A DNA stretch of 64,000 nt from Orobanche coerulescens (GCA_033398695.1 CM065815.1:13236501-13300500), one strand, 5' to 3'. Positions 20,831 to 32,247 are shown, counted from the stretch's first letter. The notes: generated by a model not told the origin, from the sequence alone. Made by a program: numbers and translations.

Positions 20831-22379
20831 CGAGTGTTGGAAGCACTTACGTCCCAAACCAGTATTCAACGAGAACTGATCCGCGAGAGGATTGAAGTAT
20901 GGGCACCAGGAATCCAAGGGCAACTTTATGTGATGGAACTGACTTCATCACTAGTCGAGGAGATCAAGTCTAAACAATTGAACGATTCTCTGATCCTTCG
21001 ATTATGTGACGAAGTAAAAGAAGGAAAAGCCCCAGGATTCGTGATACAAGACGATGGAGTTCTGAGATTTCAGAGTCGACTTTGCGTTCCCGATGATGAT
21101 GATTTGAGACGGACAATTTTGAAGGAAGCTCATAGCGCGCCCTATTCTATTCACCCAGGCAGTAGTAAGATGTATAAGGATCTAAAGCAAAACTTCTGGT
21201 GGGGGAATATGAAGAAGGACGTAGCAGAGTACGTTTCGAAGTGTTTGACTTGTCAGCAGGTTAAGATTGAACATCAGCGACCTGCCGGAATGTTAAAGCC
21301 GCTTCCGATCCCTGAATGGAAGTGGGAGGATATCTCGATGGATTTCATCACTAGTATGCCAAGGACTAGAACGGGAATGAACATGATTTGGGTTGTAGTT
21401 GATCGACTAACCAAGTCGGCTCATTTCCTGGGAATTAAAGATACATGGGGACCCGAGAGATTGGCACGAATATTTATTGCGGAGATAGTCAGATTGCACG
21501 GGACGCCGAAGACCATTATTTCGGATCGAGATGGTCGTTTCGTGTCACACTTCTGGAAAGCAGTTCATAAGGCTTTGGGAACTGAGCTCAATTTTAGTAC
21601 GGCTTATCATCCCCAAATGGACGGTCAGTCCGAAAGGACTATTCAAACTGTAGAAGACATGCTTAGAGCTTGTGATTTGGATTGGTCAACTGATTGGGAA
21701 GTTCATCTGCCATTAGTTGAATTCACCTACAATAATAGTTGGCATGCTTCAATTAAGATGGCACCATTTGAAGCTTTGTACGGGAGAAGATGCCGATCAC
21801 CCCTATGTTGGGATGATTCTTCGGATTTGATCGGGACGGAACCAGAATTGATTATTCAGACTCAATAGAAGATAGATTTGATTCGAGAGACACTGTTGAC
21901 TGCCCAGAGTCGACAGAAGTCTTATGCAGATGTACGTCGTCTCCCTCTAGAGTTCAACGCTGGGGACCATGTACTGTTGAAGGCGTCTCCTACACGAGGG
22001 ATTTTCCGTTTTGGGAGGAGAGGCAAGCTTAGTCCGAGATATATCGGACCATTTGAGATCCTCGAGAGAGTTGGAGATTTAGCATACAGGCTGGCCTTAC
22101 CGCCATCGCTGAGTCACGTTCACAATGTGTTTCACGTATCTCAACTGCGGAAGTATGTACCGGACCCCAGTCACGTCATTGATTTCGACGAGATCGAGAT
22201 AGCTAATTATGGCACCTTCGAAGAGAGACCAATCAAGATACTTGAGAGCCGGATCAAACAATTGAGGAATAAACCAATACACTTGGTTAAAGTACAATGG
22301 TCACGACATAGAGTCGAAGAGGCCACTTGGGAAACGGAGGATGATGAAGACTAGATATCCGGAGTTATTTTCATCTTAA
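20831..22379 (+). pseudogene. E2 integrase with chromodomain-like tail, nearly open
   Basis: This is the best-preserved pol segment in E2. One frame from 20732 to 22354 is broken only by a TAG at 21866-21868. It contains the HHCC zinc domain ([20 protein letters not shown]), the catalytic core ([30 protein letters not shown]: Asp, Asp, Glu present), the GPY/F-like module ([14 protein letters not shown]), [18 protein letters not shown] and the chromodomain-like VKVQWSRHRVEEATWE. A one-codon-scale frameshift at about 22345 moves the natural end (YPELFSS) to a TAA at 22377-22379. Confidence 0.9.
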
Positions 22380-22400
22380 GTTTCGGACGAAACTTCTTTT

Positions 22401-22411
22401 AGGAGGAAGGA
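22401..22411 (+). other. E2 polypurine tract
   Basis: AGGAGGAAGGA abuts the 3' LTR. Confidence 0.8.
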
Positions 22412-24751
22412 TGTAATACCCGAGATTTCTATGTAATTGGAACTTATGATATTGTAATAATTGTACTTTTGTCTGAGTACTATTCTCCGTATTTCATAGT
22501 CCGATGTTGTCGAGCGTTTAATTTCATGGTTGTGATTTAAAGATTGTAAATCTGCGCATGTAGCGCACGCTACCGGCTATGTTTAGCGTGCGCTAACGTA
22601 GATTCATAGCGCACGCTACAGAGGGTCATTAGCGCACGCTATGCATGGTCAATTTGATTGAGACGTGCGGTAGGTGAGATCTGGCCGGGGGACCCCTGTC
22701 GGATCGTGTCGGATGTACCTGGAAGGCTTTCGGGAAAAGCCGAGTCAACGCCTTAGCGCACGCTACAGGTATATGCGTAGCGCACGCTAAGTGCTGAGTA
22801 CAGTTTAGTCAGGGAGCCGTTAGCGCACGCTACGAACAGGGTCTAGCGCGCGCTAATAGCCATTTATTATAAATAGGACAGCATCCTATTCGTGATTTCA
22901 GTTCTCTCTTCTCCCATTACCCGAATTCTTACACTTAGAACATAACTTCCTTCATCCTAAACACTTCATATCAACATCTTGATTCGTGATTGAAGATCGT
23001 ATATCATTGGAGATTGGTGTTCAAGCTTTCGGTGTCGGATTGCTTCATTTTCCTCCGTGTTCTTCACTACCTTGAGGTAGGTGATTCTTCACCAATACTA
23101 GTTGTGTTCTAAAGGATGTTGATCATGTTCATCTAGTCAGTTAAATTCATTATTAGCCGTACATCATGTGTTAGAAGGATGTTTTCGACGTTTCGACACT
23201 TATTCATCGTATGATCCATTAAACCTTTTTGTATGAGGATTTCTAAGCATGTTATGTACCTTCCAAACCAATCGACCAGTATATGTAGATTACCTAGTTC
23301 GTATGTTTTACGTAAGGAACCATATGTTTTGGGATTTGGAATAATCGGAACTTAGAATATTTCTTGAAGATCTTGGATGAGTTATGATGATGAGATAATT
23401 ATCCGTATATTTGTGCCTCATGATCATGGAACTTCCACAACCTTATTATCATGACAGACTTGAGGATGATTTGTTGTATCAACATAGAATTCATGAATTC
23501 ACCACCTTTCAACCCAGTTTTTCCGTTAGCAGTTTTCTGCCATGCAGGGTTAGCGCACGCTAACATATATGAGTTAACGTGCGCTATCGGGGTTCAGTTA
23601 ACGCACAGAACGTACGTAGCGTACGTTATGTATCAGCCGATTCGAATCGATTCGTAGCTAGCGCACGCTAGTCTTACACGATAGCGTCGCTAACGGGACG
23701 GCTTAGCGCATGTTACGTAGAGTACGTAGCGCACGCTAAGCGATCGAGCATTGTTTATTTTGAGCTTTTCGGCCGTAGACCGAATTGATAGGCCATCGTT
23801 CGACTTGAGATGATTTGTATATCATTCCTTTTGTTAAGGTTCGAGCTTGTTACGTTGATCGAAGGAGGCGGCCTTCGAGTGTGTCGAGATCATTGAAGTG
23901 TTTCGTCCTTGCCATTTTCGAGGCAAGTATCATATGTCTAGTTCGATTTATCATGCTTGTGGTTTTATTCATATTGTTGAATATGAGATGTATTTCTGAA
24001 AATTCTCGTGATATTCGTTGTTGTTTGTTCGTATTGATGAACATATTGAAATGCATATGTGTATGCATAATTGATTGATTATGGTATAAATGATCGAGGG
24101 GGTCATGAGGATCTATCCGAGGGCGCTGGATCGAATGTCCACCATGCGTTGGTCCGACGGGATCATCATGGGGATCTATCCGAGGGCGCTGGATCGTTGG
24201 ACGGGTTTTCCACCATGCGTTGGTCCGACGGGATCATCATGGGGATCTATGCTGAGGGCGCTGGATCGCTGGATTACCTTGTATTGTGTTGATGGAATCG
24301 TGAGGATTCGCATCGTTGGATTCCGGTGGCGGAAGTCCGTTTTGCATGCTTTATGATGCATTGATGATTTATTGTTTGACGATACTTGTACTAGCATTGT
24401 TTTGCTAACCCCTTCGGGGGTTGACATTTTTTTGATGTTCAGGTAGCCGAGGAGCGGGGAGGCAACCACAGTACCAATAGGACGATGGAATGGCTCAGTG
24501 ATGTGATTGATGTTATCGTTATTGTGATTTGTCTTCTTGGTTCGTTTAGTACTCGAGTACGTCTGTTTTAATAAGGTCAATTCGATATGGTTGTATAAGT
24601 TAACTCATTTGATCGGTTGAATCAAATCTGTATTTGAACTTCAGTTGTTTGATTATATTGTTTTTACACTTCTTTTAAAAATCAGCCTTGTAAATCCTTA
24701 TCTAAAGGGTTTACGGCGCTGTAATTATTCCGAATATCTCGGGGTGTTACA
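22412..24751 (+). repeat. E2 3' LTR
   Basis: This 2340-bp LTR is the partner of 15235-17573. The first motif array lies at 22561-22855, TATA at 22868-22877, the second array at 23551-23738 and the minisatellite from about 24110. Differences from the 5' LTR concentrate at CAG/CTG words, for example CTGTCAG against TCG near 16475/23646. Confidence 0.95.
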
Positions 24752-24756
24752 CATTG

Positions 24757-25070
24757 GTGAGGGGTGGATGGTTATCATAGTGCGCATGGGGGTTTCGGCT
24801 TCGGAGTTAGGAATGCAGGAGGTTCCGCACTGTTGGAGTTTGCCACTGCGCATGAGTTGGTAATTTCTAACTCTGTTTTTCAGAAGAGAGCTGAGCACCT
24901 CATCACCTTCAGTAGTTGGGGGCACAACACGCAAATTGACTACCTTCTTTTGCGCAGTCGTGATGCTAGGGCGTGCGTGGACTGCAAGGTGTTCCGGAGC
25001 GAGGCATGTGCTTCTCAACACCGGCTGCTGGCTATGGATTTATCCATGGGAGGTCGTGTTGTTAGCAGGG
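24757..25070 (+). pseudogene. LINE endonuclease, C-terminal half
   Basis: Directly after the E2 target duplication the LINE resumes with GYHSAHGGFGFGVRNAGG, LEFATAHELVISN, HLITFSSWGHNTQIDYLLL and QHRLLAMDLSM. These include the TQIDY and SQH-type histidine blocks that complete the endonuclease fold begun at 14782. A small frame change separates the junction from the long frame at 24764-25411. Confidence 0.85.
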
Positions 25071-26560
25071 TTAGAGAAGCTAGACCTAGGATTCTCTGGA
25101 AGGATCTGAAGGGTGAGAAGGCGACCGTATTCAAGGAGTCTCTGACCCGCGAAGGAGATTTTTTGCGTGCGGGCGATGCTAACCTTATGTGGACCAGCAT
25201 GGCCAATGCTATTAGGAGAGTGGGCGAGAAGGTGGTAGGGGTTTCTTCGGGCAGGTCTAGTGGACCTAGGGAGGCTTGGTGGTGGAATGAGGAGGTCCAA
25301 AACAAGGTTAAGGCAAAACAAGCGCTATTTAAGGAGCTTTTGTCGGTTAGTGTTGGGGGAGGAGAGAATCTTGAAGATTGTAGCGTACAAGGTGGCGAAA
25401 AGAGAGGCTAAGAAGGCAGTGTCTAAGGCTAAATGTGAGGCTTACGAGGAAATGTACAAGCGCCTAGACACCAAAGAAGGAGCGAATGCTATTTTTAAAC
25501 TAGCGAAAGCTAGGGAAAGAGGGCGGCACGACCTGGGTCCCGTTAAGTTTATTAAGGATGATTTGGGTCAAGTGTCAGTGAACGATGTGGCTATTAAGGA
25601 GCGGTGGAATAGGTATTTTTTCAAACTTTTCAATGAGGCTAGAGGTAGTGACTCGGTGGTGCAAGGAGTTAGTCTATCTTCTGCTCGTTCGTTTAGTTCC
25701 TGTGAGAGCATCAGCAAGGAGGCAGTAAAGGGTGCCCTAATGAAAATGGGTAGAGCTAAGGCTGTAGGCCCGGATCAGATCCCTATTGAGGTGTGGCTTT
25801 GCCTGGGGGAAGTCGGAGTTCAGTGGCTAGCAGAGCTGTTCAACATCCTCCTCAGAGGCTCTAAGATGCTGACAGAGTGGAGGCATAGTATTGTCGTGCC
25901 TTTTTTCAAGAACAAAGGCGATGCTCAGAGTTGTAGTAACTATATGGGTATTAAACTCCTCAATCATACTATGAAACTTTGGGAAAGAGTGGTGGAATGC
26001 AGGGTTAGAAGAGAAGTTGAGATCTCAGAGAACCAATTTGGCTTCATGCCGGGGAGGTCCACGACTGAGGCCATTCATCTCGTCAGACGCCTTATGGAGA
26101 AGTTTAGAGAGTAGCGTAAGGACCTCCATATGGTGTTCATAGATCTAGAGAAGGCTTATGATAGCATTCCGCACGATGTTATTTGGAGGAGCTTAGTAGA
26201 GAGGAGGGTGTCGTTGCCGTTCGTTAGGGCGATCCAAGACATGTACTCCCAAGCTAGGACGTGCGTTAGGACCCCAGTTGGTGACACCCAGTATTTTCCG
26301 GTTGAGATAGGGCTACACCAGGGGTCGGCGCTAAGCCCTCTTCTCTTCGCTCTAATCCTTGACGTCATTTCGTGAGGGATTCAAGATGGCATCCCGTGGT
26401 GCATGCTTTTTGCTGACGACATTGTGTTAGTGGCGGAGTCGAGGAGGGAGGTGAACTCGAAGTTGGAGCTTTGGAGGGCTAAGTTAGAATCCCAGGGCTT
26501 GCGTGTGAGCCGGTCTAAGACCGAGTATCTCTCAGTGTAACTTTAGTGGTGAGGCCAACT
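25071..26560 (+). pseudogene. LINE reverse transcriptase
   Basis: The palm and fingers are readable: KAVGPDQIPIEVW, WRHSIVVPFFKNKGD, ENQFGFMPGRSTTEAI, then after a TAG at 26112 HMVFIDLEKAYDSI (motif A), GLHQGSALSPLLFALILDV (motif B) and, after a TGA at 26373, [14 protein letters not shown] (motif C, catalytic FADD). It performs target-primed reverse transcription. Most of the domain is open apart from the two stops and a frameshift near 25400. Confidence 0.85.
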
Positions 26561-27606
26561 AGGAAGATTTTTAGGTTATGATTGAGGATCGATCGTACTG
26601 TGCGGATAAGTTCAAGTATTTGGGTTCGATCATTCAAGGAAGGTGAGTGTGAAGATGATGTCACGCATCGCATCAAGGCGGGTGGCTAAGGTGGAGAGCA
26701 ATGACAGGGTCTGTGCGACAAGAAAGTCCCTCTAAAGTTGAAGGGTAAATTCTATAGAGCGGCAATCCGACTGCAATGTTGTATGGCTCCGAATGTTGGG
26801 CGATGAAGAAGTCGCTTGAGAGCAAGTTGGAAGTGGTGAAATGAGAATGTTACGTTGGTCGTGTGGTCGCACAATGTTAGATAGAATTGCGAACGGGTTT
26901 TCGGGAACGCTACTGAAGTGGCGCCCATTTCAAATAAAGTTAGGGAAGGGAGATTGAGATGGTTTGGCCACGCCCACAGGAGGCGGTGCATCCGCTCCGG
27001 TGAGGAGGGTCGAGAGTTTAATGGTTGTCGGGGAGAGGAGGAGAGGCATCGAGGAGGACGTGGGAGGAGCAATCGAGATTAGATTTGAAGGCCTTAAACC
27101 TTTCCGAGACCATGATCATGATAGGTGCGCTTGGAGGCGCCAGATCAGAGTTTTGGATTCTTTTGTAGGGAGCGGTGCTGTAGTTGAGAGCCTCAGGATT
27201 GGGTTGTCTCGGTTAGCTTTGACCTAGAGCATTGCATTTTTACTTTTATTTTATATTTTATCCTATTGTCTTTGCGTGTGGTGTATTTTTGACAGGGAGC
27301 TGTGCGCAGAGCCAACCTCTCTTTTGTTAGAGCAGCGTTCATCGGGAGTGAAGTAGCCAAATTCCGCTTAGGTAAGTCCCATGTGGATCAAGCCATGGGC
27401 TCAGGTATGGTCTCGAGCTTTTTCGAATCATATGTTTTCCTTTGTATTTATCACACAAGATTCTGCATGCACTAAGTGGGGTCTTCACTAAACAAATTCT
27501 CCCTACCGTAATAAGTAGAGGCACGGTCTGCGTACATCTTACCCTCCCCAGATCCTGCTCTGAGCGGGATATACTGGGTATGTTTGGTTTGGTTTGGTTT
27601 GGTTTA
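26561..27606 (+). pseudogene. LINE C-terminal region and 3' tail
   Basis: Scattered frames give CADKFKYLGSI, MLYGSECWAMKK, MLRWSCGRTMLDRI and LRWFGHAHRR, the usual sequence after the RT of RTE-type plant LINEs, ending near 27227. A non-coding 3' part follows with GCACGGTCTGCGTACATC and CCCTCCCCAGATCCTG, then TTTGG repeats to 27606. Tails of this type are shared with some plant SINEs (family knowledge, not tested here). Confidence 0.7.
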
Positions 27607-28103
27607 AAAAAACAAAAAACATACATGACAAACTATTTGAGTGAAAGTACGTACGTATTATTAGTTATATCATGCAAGAAACTTTACAAATGATATAAAT
27701 AAATATTTTTCAATCAATCTTTGACGTAAGTTTTTCCATGCAGCATATCAGTTATAAATGACCAGTATAGTGATATTATGCGCAACTATTGGACAATCTT
27801 TTTAATATTTTATTCTAATCTAATTAATTGTATGGAAAATAATAGGTACAATATCAAACTGATCTCTGTATAATACTCAAATCTATTTCAATTTATTAAG
27901 GTTCAAAATTGATATATACTTATTAAGGTTATTAAGGTCAATGTGACAGAAGACAATGAGGAGATAACTAATGTCATCCCAAGTAATAGGGAAGGGAGAA
28001 AAATGATGGTATGTTTGTATTTTTATTATTTGATGAACATATTGTTAGGTAGTAACTTGTATTGATTTGATTATTTATTTAATTGCGTTGTCTTAATCAG
28101 GGG
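27607..28103 (+). other. Intergenic stretch with a possible exon relic
   Basis: Mostly AT-rich and empty. Around 27940-28011 a short frame (EDNEEITNVIPSNREGRKMM) is followed by a GTATGTTTG donor-like site. The matching acceptor would be TTAATCAG at 28093-28100, just where the MITE inserted. The gene identity is unknown and the support is weak. Confidence 0.3.
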
Positions 28104-28731
28104 TAGGGCTGTCAAAAAAATCCGAAAAATCCGATATCCGTCCGAAATATCTGTATTCGTATCCGGAAAAAGCGGATATTATCTGTATCCGAAAAAAAGC
28201 GGATACGAATATTATCCGTATCCGAAGATTCCGGATACGGATATGAATATAGGCGCATCCGTATCCGAAAATATCCGTATCCGAAATTAATTATATATAA
28301 TATATATTTTTAATATAATTTTATTACACAATTATAAAATATAAGAATGCTACTCCCAATAATACTTTGTCACATGTCTTCATTCTTTGTTTCTCAATAT
28401 TAAAATATAAGCATGCAGTATAAGTTATCTTTACTTATTAGTTATTTCTCTTTCTAACACAACAATCAAATAGCCCAAGTGGTATTGGTAGTAGCGTATG
28501 AGCCCACCAGGGTTCAAATCCCTCCTCCTACATTAAACTTTTGAAGATTAAAAAAAAAGTGGCGGATACGGATATTATCCGTATCCGGATAGCATCCGCT
28601 GGATATTATCCGTATCCGATCCGTCCGGATATTTTCGAATCCGGATACGGATTCGGATACATCTACTAAATGCCGGATCCAGATACGGATATGGCCATAT
28701 CCGGCTCCGTATTATCCGTTTGACAGCCCTA
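28104..28731. mobile_element. hAT-type MITE
   Basis: The terminal inverted repeats TAGGGCTGTCAAA and TTTGACAGCCCTA are flanked by a perfect 8-bp duplication, atcagggg (28096-28103 and 28732-28739). TIR sequence and TSD length are those of hAT elements. The 628-bp interior has subterminal arrays of CCGTATCCG/CGGATACGG and no transposase. It is non-autonomous. Confidence 0.9.
28471..28557 (+). other. tRNA-like pol III A/B box segment inside the MITE
   Basis: TAGCCCAAGTGG (28471-28482) fits the A-box consensus and GGTTCAAATCC (28511-28521) fits the B box, 40 bases apart, with an A-rich tail at 28548-28557. No cloverleaf with proper acceptor stem is evident and the part after the B box is only about 30 bases. 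A tRNA-derived relic or short SINE is more likely than a working tRNA gene. Confidence 0.55.
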
Positions 28732-28739
28732 ATCAGGGG

Positions 28740-29445
28740 AGGGAAAGGGCTCAATCTAGTAGAGTTGTAGCTAAAGTGAGGGAACTTGCAGCAATGGCTC
28801 TTCATTCCAACAATTTCATTAGATGAGCATTATTGTCTTCCGGTGCTCCAAGCACAAGTATGGAAGCTTCACCATCTACTATAATGGCTTTCATTCCAGA
28901 CACATTGATAAGATGTAATGTATGAATGTAAAAGGTAGTGGTGGTTCAATTGTTAACAAAGAAGGAACGAGGGTGACCATTTCAGGAGGTAAGAAAAAAC
29001 TTGTGACAATGTCTAGCTTATTAGAGATTGCAAATTTGAAAAAATGTTAGAGGGATGAAAGCAAATGACTACGGAAGACGAAATAACTTTTTGGATGTGT
29101 AACTCTAGTGTTTTGAGATATTCAGGATGTTGTGATGTATCGGTCTGTATGTTTTGAGATTGTATTGGATGTGGCAATTGGTGGTTTTGGATGTTTGAGA
29201 CGTTGTGACGTATCGTCTTTTACGCTTTAGACTGTTTTGAATGTTTTAGTTGGTGTTTTGAGATGTTTGGGATGTTATATTGTATTGTTGTTTATGTTTT
29301 GTGACTGCTTTGGATGTTTTATTTGGTGTCTTCAGACTCAATTCAATTTGATGTTACGGATATTTTATATGTGTAATTATAACTCACTTTTCATAGATAC
29401 ACACTGAACAAACATTGCACTAATATATTGCATATCATGTGTAGT
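28740..29445 (+). other. Degraded transposon-like exon and repeat-rich tail
   Basis: Right after the MITE a plus-strand frame reads VVAKVRELAAMALHSNNF and, further on, MAFIPDTL, with stops. I do not recognise the family. From about 29090 to 29335 a loose repeat of roughly 70-75 bases recurs (TTTTGAGATGTTTGGGATGTT and variants). Together these look like the 3' end of a decayed transposon gene. Confidence 0.35.
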
Positions 29446-29849
29446 CTATATGATTTTAGCAGCTAAACTATATCGATATTTCTTAATATATTTCTCATTA
29501 AGTTCCTTGATTTGGTGCCTTCCTGCTGGGTTTGCAGAGATGAGTCGATCCAAGTACATGCACACGAAGGGGCCACAACTGTGATTGTCGTTTTGTATGA
29601 ACTGTCTCGTGGCATAATTTTGAAACTCATCTCCGTGTCATACTTGTTCTTCGATTAGTTGTTCATCCAGTACCCGGATTGAGCTAGCACACGAGGCATC
29701 AGACGAGTAATTGGTCGCAGTTGGTTGAATCGGTATCGACCATCTTGGTGTTGGTGTGACAAGGAATCGTACAACTCCACGATCCATGTTATGATGTTAA
29801 TCTTGATAGTCACCCAGTGGCTCTGGTCGAGGCAACAAATGGAAATGAC
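29446..29849 (-). pseudogene. C48 gene last exon: catalytic region
   Basis: The exon starts after a CAACAG acceptor and encodes QSHWVTIKIN (catalytic His-Trp) and IVELYDSL (catalytic Asp). After a frameshift come FIQNDNHSCGPFVCMYLDRL, with the oxyanion Gln and catalytic Cys. All four C48 landmarks are therefore present in order. The frame ends at a TAG at 29448-29446. Confidence 0.8.
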
Positions 29850-29933
29850 CTGTTGAAACAAAATATGTAATCATATAAGATCATCACATCAAACATAGCG
29901 AATCATTTATAAATATAAATTTCAAACTTACTT

Positions 29934-30035
29934 CGTCGCAATTTGACCATTGAACCGCATTTGGTGTATCAAGACCTATCATATAGTCCTCGATGCATTT
30001 AGGAATTTTCCAATCCATGTAAACCGGCTTCCCTG
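29934..30035 (-). pseudogene. C48 gene exon 3, downstream part
   Basis: It encodes VTGKPVYMDWKIPKCIEDYM and GLDTPNAVQWSNCDE, ending at a GTAAGT donor. It is the continuation of 39693-39633 once E3 and one tcacc copy are removed. Confidence 0.75.
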
Positions 30036-30974
30036 TCACCTGTAACACCCCCAATATATTTGGGAATATTACAGCGCCGTAAATCCTTTACATAAGGATT
30101 TACAAGGCTGAAGAATTGAACAAGTATAAAAAGGTACTGACGAATGGAAATAACGGAATTTCAGTACATTAGTTCTGACCAAAATACAGAAATAGTACAA
30201 TTGTCCAACAGAACTCAATATTACATCACCAAATTCAAATCATCACAAACGACTGCGTACTCGAGTACTTATTGAAATAACGAATAAACAACAGATAAAT
30301 TAACCCGGTCGGGACATCACTCTGCACCCTCGTCGTCATACTGTTCCAGTGGTTGTTTCCCAGCTCTCCTGGATCCTGAACACAAACAAAATGTTCACCC
30401 CCGAAGGGGTTAGCACAACGATGCTAGTACAAGTACCATAGCATATTATTCATATCTCACGGTGAATAACAATGATAACGTAAACGACAAAATACCAACG
30501 AGTCTTCACCTACGAGAATCTCAAACATAACATATACAACTGATAATCACAACATGATATCAATACATACACATGGTAATTCCATCGATCCAGCGTTCAC
30601 TGCCTAGAACCCACGATGATCCCGTCAGACCAACCCGTGGTGGAAAAACCCGTCCGATGATCCAGCGCACGCTAGCATAGATCCCCCGATGATCCCGTCG
30701 GACCAACACGAGGTGGACACACAATAACGACATACATGCACGACAATATGTATAACAACAATACATAAAACAATTAAGGTACTTGCCTCGATTTGAAGAC
30801 AATAACAATACTTCCACGAAAATGAACACTCGAAGGTCGTCCTCCTCAATCAATCACGTAACGAGACCAAACCTTAACAAAAGAAATGATATAGGATTTA
30901 TCTCACGTCGTATGAATGTTAAACAATTCGATTAACGGTCAAAAGTTCATAAACTGCAATCTGCCCGAATAGCT

Positions 30975-31190
30975 TAGCGCACGCTAAGTACTCTGTGTAG
31001 CGTGCGTTATGTCTGTTCAATAGCGCACGCAAACAACAGAGCCTAGCGCACGCTAACGATGCATGGTCAGTACCTCATTGACCAGCCAGTTGACTCGTCT
31101 GATGGTCTAGCGTACGTTACGTACCAAACGTAGCGCACGCTAACAACTGCTCGATAGCGCACGTTACACTGCATATCATAGCGTGCGCTA
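30975..31190. repeat. Transcribed-side TAGCGCACGCTA array in E3 3' LTR
   Basis: Copies start at 30975, 30998, 31021, 31044 (exactly 23 bp apart), then 31108, 31131, 31155 and 31179. The partner in the 5' LTR is 38203-38415. Confidence 0.9.
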
Positions 31191-32003
31191 TCTCTGCATG
31201 GCGGTTCTTTATCACGAAAGAACTGTTCTTGCCATGTTTGAAACAACGAAATCTTGCGTGATAATTCATGTTACTACCATGAATACTATGTCTACACCCT
31301 CATGAATGATTATACGGATAAAGACAACTTCGGATTCAAGGATATGCATGCCAATATAAAACCATATTCTTTTCCGACTTCAAATCTTCATACGATAATA
31401 CGAAAAACTAAATGGTTGATATCAACACCTCTATATCACCATATTATCCTACCGAAGTTGATAAACGTCCTATATATACTAGATAAATCCTTCCATGATC
31501 AAACCTTTAGATTTATCTTACAATAAGGATGTTAACGTCTAGTCCAAGATTACTATGAAATCATCTATTAGATTCGGTTAACCATTGATAGAAGCTTCTC
31601 TTCACATATTCGGTACTAAGATTCGAATCATGATGATTATAATCAAGGTATTCCGTGCTTATACAACTCACTATTCCAAACATGATATACTTGGATAATT
31701 CATCTATGAAAATCCATATCTTGTTAACATGATCATCCAAATCGTTAGAATCCAACTCTAAGTCCGGAGATAGATTGAACATACCTTAAATTGACGAAAT
31801 CGAAGAACCGTAAGGTAGAATCCAAATCAGGTTGGTTGTATGCCCTTCCAAGGTGCTATTACACTTCCATGAACATTCCACGTGTTAACAAATGAATAAA
31901 TATCAACAATATGTGTTCTTAAGTGTATAAGAGTATTTCTATAACTCGAACTCTCAAGATTGAGGAAAGTGCGAAAGAAATGCAAGCCAACACGGTTGAT
32001 GTC

Positions 32004-32013
32004 CCATTTATAA
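32004..32013 (-). promoter_or_regulatory. E3 3' LTR TATA box
   Basis: The minus strand reads ATTATAAATG immediately downstream, in element orientation, of the 32033-32247 array. Confidence 0.65.
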
Positions 32014-32032
32014 TTTCGCATTATTGATAAGT

Positions 32033-32247
32033 TAGCGCACGCTACTAAGCATCCCTTAGCGTGCGCTAATAATGGTTGACTTCAGATTTTGTCCGGGTGC
32101 GTCGGGAATCTTATCCGACCCATGTCCTACCGGGCGCACGAGCCACCGCCTCAATAATTGAGTCCTTAGCGCACGTTACTCATACCCGCATAGCGTGCGC
32201 TAATAATGGCCCGATAGCGCGTTAAGATACATTCTTAGCGTGCGCTA
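32033..32247. repeat. TAGCGCACGCTA array upstream of E3 TATA
   Basis: Motif starts are 32033, 32057, 32167, 32191, 32215 (shortened by two bases) and 32236. Spacing is 24 bp where intact. The partner lies at 39257-39477. Confidence 0.9.

Larger units (their letters stand above)
15235..24751 (+). mobile_element. E2: Ty3/gypsy LTR retrotransposon, complete but degenerate
   Basis: Its LTRs (15235-17573 and 22412-24751) are near-identical. The flanking direct repeat is cattg (15230-15234, 24752-24756). The plus strand reads primer site, RG-rich gag, protease, RT, RNase H, integrase, polypurine tract. It is a chromovirus-type element related to E3, sharing LTR blocks and gag start. The integrase is nearly open, with one TAG, whereas gag, protease and RT are broken by many one-base changes. 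Confidence 0.95.
14738..27606 (+). mobile_element. RTE-like LINE, interrupted by E2
   Basis: Two segments, 14738-15234 and 24752-27606, together give an APE-type endonuclease, reverse transcriptase and C-terminal region of a non-LTR retrotransposon. The motifs match RTE-type plant LINEs: [71 protein letters not shown]. The 3' end carries a pyrimidine-rich block and a TTTGG short tandem repeat near 27575-27606. The 5' limit is uncertain. The element is dead, with stops and frameshifts throughout. Confidence 0.85.

Noticed and set aside
28471..28545. Functional tRNA gene
   Set aside because: A and B boxes fit, but no complete cloverleaf or acceptor stem pairing could be drawn.
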